Shown here in pieces: positions 43,191 to 53,000 of a stretch of DNA of 64,000 nucleotides. Made by a program: the position numbers and the translations under genes. The notes below the pieces were generated by a model, which ran no database searches, was not told the DNA's origin, and worked only from the letters and a program-made list of their open reading frames with translations. Within the stretch, counting starts at the first letter, position 1; each line of letters begins with the position of its first letter. Origin of the DNA: Planctomycetota bacterium (GTDB taxonomy: Bacteria; Planctomycetota; Planctomycetia; Planctomycetales; Planctomycetaceae); contig JAFEBS010000076.1 in assembly GCA_018242525.1 (NCBI GenBank), positions 1-64,000 of the forward strand, in the 5' to 3' direction.

Positions 43191-44876
43191 TCAGCGGATC
43201 CCGATGATTTTACCGTCGGGCGTAACGTCAATCCGGTTGGCCGCCGGCTCTGCGGGAAGTCCTGGCATTGTGGTCATCTCGCCAGCCAGCGCGTACAGGT
43301 ATCCCGCTCCTGCCGCGAGACGGACGTCGCGGATCGGCAAACGAAACCCCGTGGGACGCCCCAGCCGTTGCGGATCGTGCGACAACGAATACTGCGTTTT
43401 GGCGATGCAGACGGGAAGATTGCCAAAGCCCAGTTCGGAAAACCGCTGTAATTGCTTTCGCGCCTGCGGCTCATACTCGACCCCGGCAGCGCCATAAATC
43501 TGAGTGGCGATCATCGCAATCTTGTCCTCGGGCGTCGCGTCCAGGGGATAGAGGAAGCGGAAGGACGACGGCTGTTCGCAGGCACGCATGACGGCCCGGG
43601 CCAGGTCGGTCGCGCCGGAGCTTCCTTCGGCAAACACGCTCGTCACCTCCGCACCCGCGGCCCCGTTGTCGCGCGCCACCTGTCGGACAAACTCCACTTC
43701 CTGATCGGTGTCCTCGGGAAAGCGATTGATGGCCACGACGACCGGGACACCGAAACGACAGATGATCTCAAGATGCGCCTGCAGGTTGGCGGCGCCCGCC
43801 TGCAGCGCCGGCAGGTTCGGACTCAACAACTCCGGCGGTAATGGATGACCGGGCCGAACTGGAATATAGCCACTCTGCATCTTCAGAGCCCGGATCGTGC
43901 AGACGAGGATTTCGGCCGCCGGGATCAGTCCGCTCGTGCGGCATTTGATATTGAAGAACTTTTCCGCCCCGCAATCGGCCCCGAATCCACTCTCGGTGAC
44001 CACGTAGTCTGCCAGGCGAACGGCCGCCAGATCGGCCAGAACCGAACAGTTGCCGACCGAGATGTTGGCGAACGGGCCGGCATGCACGAGTGCGGGGGTG
44101 TTGTCGCAGGTCTGCACCAGATTGGGCCGAACGGCATCCCTCAGCAACGCGGCCATCGCCCCGGCACAGTGCAGGTCTTCCGCATACACGAGGCCGCCTT
44201 CCAGGGATTGTCCGATGACGATCCGTCCAAGTCGCGTTCGCAGGTCGGCGGGACCGGTCGCCAACGCCAGAATCCCCATGACTTCGGACGCGGCAGTCAG
44301 GTCAAATCCAGTCTCGCGAAGCGGCGCCTGCGGGACGTTTCCCAATCCGGTGACAATCTGATTCAGCCCCTTATCGCACATGTCCACGGCCCGTCGCCAG
44401 GTGATGCTGGACGGATCGAGTCGTGGGGATTGACCTCGCTTCAGATGGTTGTCGATGACGGCCGCCAGGAGATTTGTTGCGGTGGTCACGGCATGCAGAT
44501 CTCCCGTGAAATGAAGATTGATGTCCTCTCGCGGCAATAACTCCGCCCGTCCCCCTCCTGCGCCGCCCCCTTTAATCCCGAAGACCGGAGCCAGCGATGG
44601 CTCGCGCAGCGTTACCAGCGACCGCGGACCGAGTTTCGACAGCGCCATGGCCAGGCCGATGGCCACGACAGTCTTCCCCTCTCCGAAGGGGGTCGGATTG
44701 ATGGCCGACACCCCGACATATTTCCCCTGCGGACGTTGTAACAGTCGCTGTTCAAGTCCCAGGGCCAGTTTCCCCTTGTACCAGCCCATCGGTTCCACAT
44801 CATCCGCCGCGAGCCCCAACTGCGTGGTGAGTTCTCCGATTCGGACCGGATCTGACAAAGTCTGCAGGTTACTCAT
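43191..44876 (-). CDS. fhs: Formate-tetrahydrofolate ligase
   Basis: Makes 10-formyl-THF from formate, THF and ATP. The length of 561 aa matches the family. The nucleotide-binding NPTPFGEGKTVVAIGLAMAL is near residue 60. It continues with GIKGGGAGGGRAE, the HFTGDLHAVTTATNLL block and VAINRFPEDTDQE. It stands alone on the minus strand between the fusion gene and DUF1080. It likely serves C1 metabolism and purine synthesis. Confidence 0.96.
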   Translation of the reverse strand: MSNLQTLSDPVRIGELTTQLGLAADDVEPMGWYKGKLALGLEQRLLQRPQGKYVGVSAINPTPFGEGKTVVAIGLAMALSKLGPRSLVTLREPSLAPVFGIKGGGAGGGRAELLPREDINLHFTGDLHAVTTATNLLAAVIDNHLKRGQSPRLDPSSITWRRAVDMCDKGLNQIVTGLGNVPQAPLRETGFDLTAASEVMGILALATGPADLRTRLGRIVIGQSLEGGLVYAEDLHCAGAMAALLRDAVRPNLVQTCDNTPALVHAGPFANISVGNCSVLADLAAVRLADYVVTESGFGADCGAEKFFNIKCRTSGLIPAAEILVCTIRALKMQSGYIPVRPGHPLPPELLSPNLPALQAGAANLQAHLEIICRFGVPVVVAINRFPEDTDQEVEFVRQVARDNGAAGAEVTSVFAEGSSGATDLARAVMRACEQPSSFRFLYPLDATPEDKIAMIATQIYGAAGVEYEPQARKQLQRFSELGFGNLPVCIAKTQYSLSHDPQRLGRPTGFRLPIRDVRLAAGAGYLYALAGEMTTMPGLPAEPAANRIDVTPDGKIIGIR

Positions 44877-45004
44877 GGAATTGGCGAAGACATCGGAAGT
44901 AGGTGTGACTGTACGAATCCATGAATGGTGGGGACGCAGTGCCATTGCAGGAATGACCCCGCGTTTCCCTGTTGCATTCGGGATCAACACGACGCGAGAG
45001 CCTG

Positions 45005-45736
45005 TTATTTGGACTCGGAGTTGATCTTGGCAGCTTCGTCGGCTTCGATATTGCGGACGAAGATGTTGCGCCAGCGAATTTCACCGCCATGGGTCTGCAA
45101 CATGATCGGGCCTTTGGAAGGCAGTGGCTGGCTGCGGTCCCAGAAGTTTTCCATCACGGCGTTGTCGACGACCAGTTTTTCATTCAGCCAGACCCAGGTA
45201 CGACTGCCGATTTGCCGAATCCGAAATGCGTTCCATTCGCCAAATGGTTTGTCCGCCACGACCAGCGGATCGCGGCCGGGGGTTCTGGGGGTGTTGTTGA
45301 ACAGGCCACCGGATCCCTTGTTGGGATTTCGATCCGGATTGCTGGGCAGACTTGGTTGATTGATGTCCCAGATCTGGACCTGGGGAGAGCCTCGCAGATA
45401 GATTCCGCTGTCGGCCTTCGGGACCGTCTTGTACTCGATCAAAAGTTCGATGTCGCCGAATTCTTCCGTCGTCGTGGCATAGGGCCCGGTACCATTGTTG
45501 ACCAGGACCCCGCTTTCCACCTTCCAATGATCCGCAAACTCGTCACGCTGCTTCTTCAGGTTTGCCGCGAGCGCATCTCCCTCCAGCTTGCCGACGGCAT
45601 GCGGGTTCAGACCATACCAGCCGGTCAGATCGACTCCATTGAAGAGCGTGCGAAAACCGGAAGGAGGGTCCGCCGCCAAAACCGTCGCGGCCGGAATTAC
45701 CAGGAACAGGAACAGCCCCAATCGAATCGTTTGCAT
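45005..45736 (-). CDS. Exported DUF1080 (3-keto-disaccharide hydrolase domain) protein
   Basis: A 243-aa secreted concanavalin-like protein. A signal peptide (LGLFLFLVIPAATVLAA) is followed by GFRTLFNGVDLTGWYG, the hallmark start of DUF1080. Further blocks are LLIEYKTVPKADSGIYLRG, EWNAFRIRQIGSRTWVWLN and a final MLQTHGGEIRWRNIFVR. Some relatives hydrolyse 3-keto-glycosides. ATG 45736 was chosen for its signal peptide. It starts about 60 bases after the DUF1501 gene stop and may be co-transcribed with it. Confidence 0.92.
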   Translation of the reverse strand: MQTIRLGLFLFLVIPAATVLAADPPSGFRTLFNGVDLTGWYGLNPHAVGKLEGDALAANLKKQRDEFADHWKVESGVLVNNGTGPYATTTEEFGDIELLIEYKTVPKADSGIYLRGSPQVQIWDINQPSLPSNPDRNPNKGSGGLFNNTPRTPGRDPLVVADKPFGEWNAFRIRQIGSRTWVWLNEKLVVDNAVMENFWDRSQPLPSKGPIMLQTHGGEIRWRNIFVRNIEADEAAKINSESK

Positions 45737-45798
45737 CAATGGTCCTTCAGGAAAGAAATCGCCAGGGACACGTTTGAACACCCGCGCCAACAAGCGCA

Positions 45799-47133
45799 CT
45801 ACAGAAGCTCTGGAATCGGGTGGCCCCCGTCCAGGAGCGGAACAGGCCGACCCAGGGAATCGTGGAAGACCTGATCGCAGGCGATTCCAAGTTGCCTGTA
45901 GATTGTCGCCAGCACTTCATTGAAGTGGATCGGTCGGTCTTGTGGGTTTTCTCCGTTGGCGGTGCTGCTGCCGAGACACAGTCCGTCTTTCAGTCCGCCA
46001 CCAGCGAGCATCACCGAAAAGACATTGGACCAATGGTCCCGTCCGGCGGTGGCATTGATCTTGGGGGTCCGACCGAATTCGCCGAACAGGGCCACCAGTG
46101 TCGTCTGCAACAGGCCGCGATCGGCCAGGTCGTCGAGTAACGCGGAAACCGCCTGATCGAGTTCCGGCAGTCGAGTTTCCTTCAGGGATTTGAAGTTGTT
46201 CGTGTGAGTATCCCATTCCTGGTTGTTGGAGAAATTGACCAGCGTGAAGCGGATCCCCGCCTCAGCCAATCGTCGCGCCAGGACCAGGCGCTGTGCGAAG
46301 CTGCTGTTACCGTAGCGCTGCCGGACGTCGAGCGATTCCTGGGACATGTCGAAGGCGCGTCGTGTCGAATCGTGCGCCAGCAATTCCAGGGCCTGCCGAT
46401 TAAACTCATCCAATCCCGACATCGCCCCATTCGCATCCAGGTCGCGGGGCAACTCGTCCAGTTCACGCAGCAGGCCGAGCCGGTCTTCGAGTCGGCTGAG
46501 ATCGATTCCCTGTGCCAGGCTCAAGTTCGGCGGGAGTGGAAACGGAGCGGTGGCGCTGGCAGGTGGCAGCCCCGCTTCAAACGGATCGTGCGCCATTCCC
46601 AGGTACGTGGCTGAGGCATAGCGGACACGATCGCCCAATTGCCCCCGGTCCGGGACGCAGACATAACTCGGCAGTCCAGGCTGGCTGGATCCCAACGCCC
46701 GCGAGACTATGGCCCCCATGGCTGGCTTGATGTTGCGATTCTTCGTGGTCGTGTTCGCGCCTGGATAATCATAGCCAGTCAAAGTCCAGTGGATCGCAGC
46801 TTCGTGACTGGGTGTGCCATGGTAGACACTGCGCAACACGCTGTATCGATCCGCACGCCGGGCGAGCAGCGGCAGGTGTTCGCAAATCGAGAACCCGGGG
46901 ACCTGGGTGGAAATCGGCTGGAATTCACCCCGATATTCTGCCGGAGCACTCGGTTTGAGATCCCAGGAATCCAGGTGAGACAACCCGCCTTGCAGGAAAA
47001 TAATGATCACTTGCCGGGCCGGGGTCTCCACCTGCGGCGTCGCCAAAGCCCGCCGTCCGGCGTGAATGGACAACGCCCCCGCGGACAGCATTCCCTGCCG
47101 TAACAGCATCCGGCGATCAAGTCGAATTGACAT
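45799..47133 (-). CDS. DUF1501 protein, copy 2
   Basis: A 444-aa exported DUF1501 protein. The leader MSIRLDRRMLLRQGMLSAGAL has a twin-arginine-like pair. Typical blocks are VIIIFLQGGLSHLDSWDLKP, CEHLPLLARRADRYSVLRSV, LARRLAEAGIRFTLVNFSNN, WDTHTNNF, ALFGEFGRTPKINATAGRDHW and MLAGGGLKDG. Unlike copy 1 it ends FGEFGRTP with the canonical residues. Upstream of DUF1080 on the same strand. Confidence 0.92.
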   Translation of the reverse strand: MSIRLDRRMLLRQGMLSAGALSIHAGRRALATPQVETPARQVIIIFLQGGLSHLDSWDLKPSAPAEYRGEFQPISTQVPGFSICEHLPLLARRADRYSVLRSVYHGTPSHEAAIHWTLTGYDYPGANTTTKNRNIKPAMGAIVSRALGSSQPGLPSYVCVPDRGQLGDRVRYASATYLGMAHDPFEAGLPPASATAPFPLPPNLSLAQGIDLSRLEDRLGLLRELDELPRDLDANGAMSGLDEFNRQALELLAHDSTRRAFDMSQESLDVRQRYGNSSFAQRLVLARRLAEAGIRFTLVNFSNNQEWDTHTNNFKSLKETRLPELDQAVSALLDDLADRGLLQTTLVALFGEFGRTPKINATAGRDHWSNVFSVMLAGGGLKDGLCLGSSTANGENPQDRPIHFNEVLATIYRQLGIACDQVFHDSLGRPVPLLDGGHPIPELL

Positions 47134-47259
47134 CCTGAAGGTCCGTGACAAGTGATCAACCGATGGAGTCCTCGAACTGGACTCGGCCCGCCGTCTTCAA
47201 GAATTGCATCAACGGCACTTTATCTATTTCCGCCGAAGCCGACAATCCCGCCAGAGTTT

Positions 47260-47328
47260 GTGACCCGCAAGGCGCTAGGGGTGTCTTCTCAGTCTCGGTT
47301 CGTGAGCCGCAAGGCGCTAGCCGCGGGT
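47260..47328. repeat. Dispersed repeat family A, copies 4 and 5 in direct tandem
   Basis: A degraded copy GTGACCCGCAAGGCGCTAGG (47260 onward) is followed by GTGTCTTCTC and, at 47302-47328, a near-perfect copy GTGAGCCGCAAGGCGCTAGC... in the same orientation. Confidence 0.85.
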
Positions 47329-47639
47329 ACGTGAGCCACGAGTGTCTGGAACCGTTCTATTGCGGCCTGCACAGAGATCCTCTCACCGAGACATGGAGCC
47401 ATACAGAGAACCCAGCAGAGATGACAACCATGAGCCATCATTCCTTACCCCACGATTCCCTTTCTTGCCTCTGCTTCCTCTGCGGCCTCCTGTGAAAACT
47501 TCTTTCCCCTTCTATGCACGCGACAGAAGTGCTCCCGGCCTGTCCCAGGATGGCATCGCATGCTGCCATACTGATTGAAGGACGCGGTGAGTCTCTGCCA
47601 CTCAACAGCCGAACTGGTTTTCTTGGCGCGACTTCAAAA

Positions 47640-47657
47640 CTCGCGCGTCGGGCTGGT
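47640..47657. repeat. Dispersed element family F, copy 2
   Basis: CTCGCGCGTCGGGCTGGT is the reverse complement of the sequence at 13570-13589. Confidence 0.55.
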
Positions 47658-47690
47658 CCCAGGTTCATGCAACGCGATCTCGAATCAGAG

Positions 47691-48710
47691 TCACTTCGGC
47701 GGTTGGCTGCTCAGTTGGACCAGGGCTTCCACGACGCGCACCCGCTGGGCTTCCGTCAGCTTCAAGTATCGATGCTTGCCGTCGGCTGCCGGTTCAAACG
47801 TAGTAAAGCCATCCTTTTCCACCACCACGCGGCCTGGTGGGGACAGATCGAAGTACCCGCGATCGGGATGGACGGCATAGAGCACGCTGGTCAGGTCCCA
47901 GGTCGGACGATTGTGCGGGGGAGCTTCGTACCGTCGGTACGCTTCCGCCACCGGATGGTCGGCCACGTAGCCGTAGTCCTTCACAATGCTTTCACTCGGA
48001 TATGGCACGGCGATTCCGATTTCAAAACCACTCCAGACGACCGGAGTCGGCCATTCGTCCGCCAGCTTGCGACAGTTCGCAATGTCCTGGACCACGTTGT
48101 ACTCGCAGAAATGATTGTTTCCACCAATCGCCGTGAATGCCCCCGCCATGATCGACAGGACCTTGACCTTTTTGCGGATCAAGTCCAAGCCGCTGAGCGG
48201 TGAAGCATTATCGCCGTTGGAATCGATCAACCGGGCGAGATTCGTGGAAAATCCCACCTGGGCGATCACCACGGATCCATCAGGTTCGGCCGCCAAGGTC
48301 TTGCGGAGCAGGCTGACGGCTTCTGGAGCATCCTTGTTGCTGAGCAAGTTGTGAGGATATCGGAAGGCGTCCCCCTTCTTTTCAGCGGCCATCGGCAGAA
48401 ACTTGCCGGGTTCCGGAGTCTTGCCGGGTCGGACGACGCCGATCGGTGTGTCAGGGCGACCGTAAAACGTATTGATCGCGTCTACAAACGGACCCGCCAG
48501 TTCACTGTCCTTCGTCACCGTAATGGCCAGTAACTTGCAGGCCCCGCGTGATTGCAGCGAATGAATCATTGCCTGGGCCAGGACGTCGTCGACGTCGTTG
48601 CCGATATCGGTATCAAAAATCAACCGGACCGGTTCAGTCGCGGTAACAGTCGACGGTAACAGCGTGACGACCGCCACGAAGAATAGAAGACCGAGGCAAG
48701 CGCGAATCAT
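47691..48710 (-). CDS. Exported inosine-uridine-type nucleoside hydrolase
   Basis: A 339-aa secreted hydrolase cleaving N-ribosyl bonds. A signal peptide (CLGLLFFVAVVTLLPSTVTA) is followed by the calcium-binding aspartate cluster IFDTDIGNDVDD at residues 31-42. Family segments include GRPDTPIGVVRPG and NVVQDIANCRKLAD, plus a WDLTSVLYAVHPDRGYF catalytic-end block. It lies divergent to the SGNH gene at 48899. Export suggests nucleoside scavenging outside the cytoplasm. ATG 48710 was chosen for its signal peptide. Confidence 0.9.
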   Translation of the reverse strand: MIRACLGLLFFVAVVTLLPSTVTATEPVRLIFDTDIGNDVDDVLAQAMIHSLQSRGACKLLAITVTKDSELAGPFVDAINTFYGRPDTPIGVVRPGKTPEPGKFLPMAAEKKGDAFRYPHNLLSNKDAPEAVSLLRKTLAAEPDGSVVIAQVGFSTNLARLIDSNGDNASPLSGLDLIRKKVKVLSIMAGAFTAIGGNNHFCEYNVVQDIANCRKLADEWPTPVVWSGFEIGIAVPYPSESIVKDYGYVADHPVAEAYRRYEAPPHNRPTWDLTSVLYAVHPDRGYFDLSPPGRVVVEKDGFTTFEPAADGKHRYLKLTEAQRVRVVEALVQLSSQPPK

Positions 48711-48898
48711 GGTGCGTCCTTCAAGGGAGTGGGTTTCGGTCAAAAGCTTACCCGGTCGGCTCTGAAAACGTAACTCTTGCGATCGGGACTGGTTCGACGT
48801 GCGACCGCCGACTGCGAGTTGACGTCTGACGTGGTGCGAACTACGTTGACGCGTCGCGACCAGCATCACCTTTGAACCCGCACCAAGGAATACTGTCG

Positions 48899-49873
48899 AT
48901 GAATACTCGCCCCCGCCCACGTTGCTACACAGTCGGCTTGACACTGACACTCAGCATTCTTTCCTGGTGTGGAGTTCTGCGGGCTGAAGAGCCGACCGTG
49001 CGGGAACTGGTGTCAAAGTCCCGGCGGGTGATGTTCCTGGGGGACAGCATCACAGCCGCGGGACAATACATTGCGTATTTCGATGCCTGGCTGGTGACGG
49101 AATTGAAAGACAAGTCTCCGAAACTGATCGACTGCGGACTGCCGAGCGAAACGGTTTCGGGCCTGAGCGAAGACGGGCATGCCGGCGGCCAGTTCCCGCG
49201 ACCGGACCTGGCCGAACGCCTGGACCGCGTCCTGAAGGCGGTTCAGCCCGATCTGGTCGTGGCCTGCTACGGCATCAACTGCGGAATCTATCTGCCGTTT
49301 GACAACGCGCGCCTCGCCAAATACCAGGAAGGAATGAAAAAAGTGAAAGCGGCCGTGGAGAAATCCGGGGCGAAGTTCATCGTGATGACTCCGCCGTTCT
49401 ACGACGATCTGCGGTCGCCGAAGAAATTCTCGTACAACGAGGTCCTGGATCAGTACAGCGACTGGCTGATCAGCCAGCGCAAGGACGGGTGGACGGTCAT
49501 CGATCTGCACGGTCCGATGACCAGGGCGATTCAGGACAAGCGAAAGACCGATCCGCAATACACAATGCAGCCGGACGGCGTTCACCCGAACGATGCCGGT
49601 CACTGGTTTGTGGCTCAGAACCTGATCCGGGCGATGGGGGACGAGAAATCGGCGTCGGCGGAATCCGCTCAGGCGATGCTGGCAGGCCGACACGCCCCCG
49701 AAGGCTTGCTGCCGCTGGTTCAGCAACGGATGAGCCTGCTGCGGGACTCTTACGTGTCAGCGGCGGGGCACCTTCGACCGGGAGTCGCCAAGGGACTGCC
49801 CGTCGCAGAGGCCGAAGCAAAGGCAGCGATGCTCTCCGAGAAAATCGCCGAGATGGTTGGAGCCGCCAAATGA
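48899..49873 (+). CDS. Exported SGNH/GDSL-family hydrolase
   Basis: A 324-aa secreted esterase-like protein. The signal peptide is GLTLTLSILSWCGVLRAEE. Block I is MFLGDSITAAG with nucleophile Ser50. Block III (Asn) lies in VVACYGINCGIYLPF. Block V, DGVHPNDAGHWFVA, supplies Asp and His. The C-terminal about 90 residues are helical and atypical. Likely a carbohydrate O-acyl esterase. ATG 48899 has AAGGAA upstream. Confidence 0.92.
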   Translation: MNTRPRPRCYTVGLTLTLSILSWCGVLRAEEPTVRELVSKSRRVMFLGDSITAAGQYIAYFDAWLVTELKDKSPKLIDCGLPSETVSGLSEDGHAGGQFPRPDLAERLDRVLKAVQPDLVVACYGINCGIYLPFDNARLAKYQEGMKKVKAAVEKSGAKFIVMTPPFYDDLRSPKKFSYNEVLDQYSDWLISQRKDGWTVIDLHGPMTRAIQDKRKTDPQYTMQPDGVHPNDAGHWFVAQNLIRAMGDEKSASAESAQAMLAGRHAPEGLLPLVQQRMSLLRDSYVSAAGHLRPGVAKGLPVAEAEAKAAMLSEKIAEMVGAAK

Positions 49874-49901
49874 TTTCTAGTCATTGAAGGAACCCTTTCA
49901 A

Positions 49902-50002
49902 GGGGGCTGCCCCTCAAATGGGGTCAAACCCCGGCCACAGTCAAGTGATTTGAGTCGAAACCACATTGTGAGGGGTCTGACCCCATTCGATGGGCAAAGC
50001 CC
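49902..50002. repeat. Dispersed repeat family C, copy 2
   Basis: GGGGGCTGCCCCTCAAATGG opens the element and CACAGTCAAGTGATTTGAGT is shared with 19239-19346. Palindromic G/C arms (GGGGTCAAACCCC, GGGGTCTGACCCC) lie on either side. Confidence 0.75.
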
Positions 50003-50035
50003 AGTCCGTGACAAGCGTTTGTGGAGGAATGACTG

Positions 50036-53000
50036 ATGCCCTGGTTCTGGCGCGTGATGTGCGGATTGCTGATCGTCTCCGATGCATTCGCGGAGGAACT
50101 CGATTACCAAGTCGTGGACCCCGAATTAAAGGTGGTTCGGCTGGATTCGTCTCCGGATGCGTCGTTTCTGTCCGTTCGCGCAGACAGCGAGGGGCGACTG
50201 TTTGTGGGAGGACGTAAGACTCTTTACGCCTATGACCTGGACGAGAACGGCGGCTACAAGCCGCGGCACCTGTTGTTTGAGTTTCCCGATCACTCCTGGG
50301 TCAACGACATCGAAATTCGCGGCAATGACCTGTACGTCGTCACCGTCAGTGCGGTCTATCGATTGCCAGAGGCACGCGTGAAGCGAGACGGATTGACGAT
50401 CGAGAGATTGCTGTGGGGCGTGCCGAATGGGCATGTTCATCAATGTTTCCATGCGTGCGCCTGGGGCCCCGACGGAGATCTGTATGTCTCGATGGGGGAT
50501 CCGCTGTGGTACTACGGCGACTTCAACCGCCCGGACCATTGGGGCCACTGGACCATGTTTTACCGGGGATCTCCGGTCGCCGAACGAAGCGGTGACACCA
50601 CGATTCGCGTCGGCGACAAGGAGTGGGCTGCAATGCCTTACAATGGCGTGGGGGCGGTCTTCCGTATTCGTCCTGACGGGACCAACCTGCGCAGTTTCGC
50701 ACGGGGGTTGCGAAACCCGTGTGGGCTTTGCTTCGACAAGAACTGGAACCTGTTCACGAATGATAACGACCACGAGGGGATTCCGGCGCTGTATGCACCT
50801 GGCCGGTTGATGCATGTCACGGAAGGTTCGTACTGGAACTGGCCGCGCGGGTGGATGCAGAGCAAGTCGCCGGATCGAGCTGACATCCTGCCGATGGTCA
50901 ACGAGCAGATGGGCCGGGCGGTTCCAGTGCTGCAGACGTACTATGCCGACGGATACCTTCCCGCAAAGTACGAGAACTCGCTGATGGTCGCACGCTGGGG
51001 GCGCCGGCAGGTCACCTATTTCCCACTGGAGTCGCAGGGGAGCACGTTTTCCGCGAAGGAGCATGTGTTGCTGGAAGGCCGCGATCAAGCGCGACCGGTC
51101 GGTGTCTGCGTTGGCCGTGGCGGTCGCGTGTTTGTGACCGTCTGCTATATGGCTCAGAACGAAGGATCACCCACGTATCGCAGCGACCTCGCTGTCATTA
51201 CGCGCCACGACGATCCCGATCAGATGCCATTCGAGGGGAATGACGTTACGAACATCTCTGCCAGCGATCTCTGGAAGGAAATTGAATCTCCCCGTCGTAC
51301 GGTACGCAATGCGGCACACCAGGAGATCCTGCGCCGGGGCGGATCGGTCTTGACGCAGGCCGCGTCACGAGCCGTCGAGCTGCAACAGAAATCCGAGTTC
51401 GCGAATCGCCCGGAAAGCCCCCACATCCTCGCCTTGGAATCGGTGGTCCTGTCCCTGCCGAATCGACCGTACCTTCCGGTCTGGCGGCAGAGAGACGGGA
51501 AGCCCATAAAAGCCTACGTTGACCCCAGGAACTCGCCAAAACCCGGGTGGCCCGCCTGGTTGACCGAGAAAACCTGGTCCGATCTGCCCGAAGTGCAACT
51601 GAATGCCCTGCTGGTCAGCCAACGCGATCCGAAGACATTTCCGATTGATTGGCTGCTACCAGCCGCGCTGCGAAGTGAGGATCGGTACGTCAGTATCACT
51701 GCGGCCACCATCGTGGCAAATCAGCCGGGTATGGAGTTGCTCATCAGCCTCTGTCAGTCCTCAGATCACCGCGATCGGATGGCCGGAGTCATTGCCGCGG
51801 GCTATCGTCTGACGATCCCTCGCGTGGATGCCAAAGTTCCAGACGAGGCTCCGCTGTCTCCGCAGCAGAAGGACGAAGCCAACGTCATCCTGTTCGCCGA
51901 CGAACAGGAACCGATCGATCTGAGAAAGTACGGGCGGGTTGGCAACTACACGGTCGCAGAGCATTGGAACGCCGCCAAAACGCATTCGGCAGAACAGGAA
52001 AAACTGTTCGCGCTGTTATTGAAACGATTGGATGACGAAGACGACAAAGTCCGATTGCAGGCGGGCCACTACCTTTCGCTGTTGAATGATGCCCGCAGCG
52101 AAACGAAGGTTGCCCGCGTGACGGCCACTGTACAAGACAAGCGATTGAACCTGGGCAAGCTCGAACACCTGAAGCCGGTCATCTGGACATTGGGCCCCGT
52201 ACCGGACGCCGATGGTTTCAAAACGGTACACCCCGTGGAGACGTCGCCGATTGACCTGAGTGAGAAGTTTCAGATCGACGGGAAATCGTTCGAGTGGAAA
52301 CAGACCCGCACCACCAGCCCGGATCGTCCGTTGTACGACTTTCGCCAGTTATTCGGGCCATCACCAAATTCGTCGGTCTACTCGTACTTCCGCTTTGAAG
52401 TGCCGAGCGCCCAGCGAATGCAACTGCTGGTCGGCAGCGAAGACGGCGTCAAAGTCTGGCAGAACGGGAAGCTGGTTTTTGAGAACGACGTTGTCCGCCC
52501 CTTGATTCAGCTCGACGACGTTGTCACGCTTGCGCTGCAGCCAGGCAGCAATGATGTTCTCGTCCGAGTCCGCTTGCGGCAGGGTTTGGGCGGGGAGTAT
52601 TTCCACTATCGTCATCTGGGCGATGTCAAACTGACGATCCCCGACAAGCCCGACGGACTTTCACTGGCGGACCGCCTGAAATCCGCCGGGACGGGGACCG
52701 CGCCGGTCGATCCAAAGTTCCTCGACGTTGATTGGTTAACGGCGGTGAAAACCGGTGATGTCGGCCGAGGCAAGCGGCTGTTTGCGGCCGAATCGCTGGG
52801 GTGTGCGAAATGTCACGCCGCCACTCCAAGTCAGGCGGGCGGTGGCGGTCCCAGTCTGACCGATGCCGGGAAGCGGTTTACGGTGGCCTACATGATCGAA
52901 TCGGTCTTGGCCCCGAACAAGGTGATTTCGCCCATCTTCAAGTCGACGATTCTGGAATTGAAGGACGGTCGGGTTGTCACGGGACTGATCGTTTCAGAAT

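Larger units (their letters stand above)
47134..47690. other. Intergenic region with repeats, no gene seen
   Basis: About 555 bases between the DUF1501 start and the nucleoside hydrolase end. It contains two repeat-family-A copies (47260-47328) and a family F copy (47640-47657). The remaining sequence shows no credible open frame, RNA gene or promoter pair. Confidence 0.55.
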
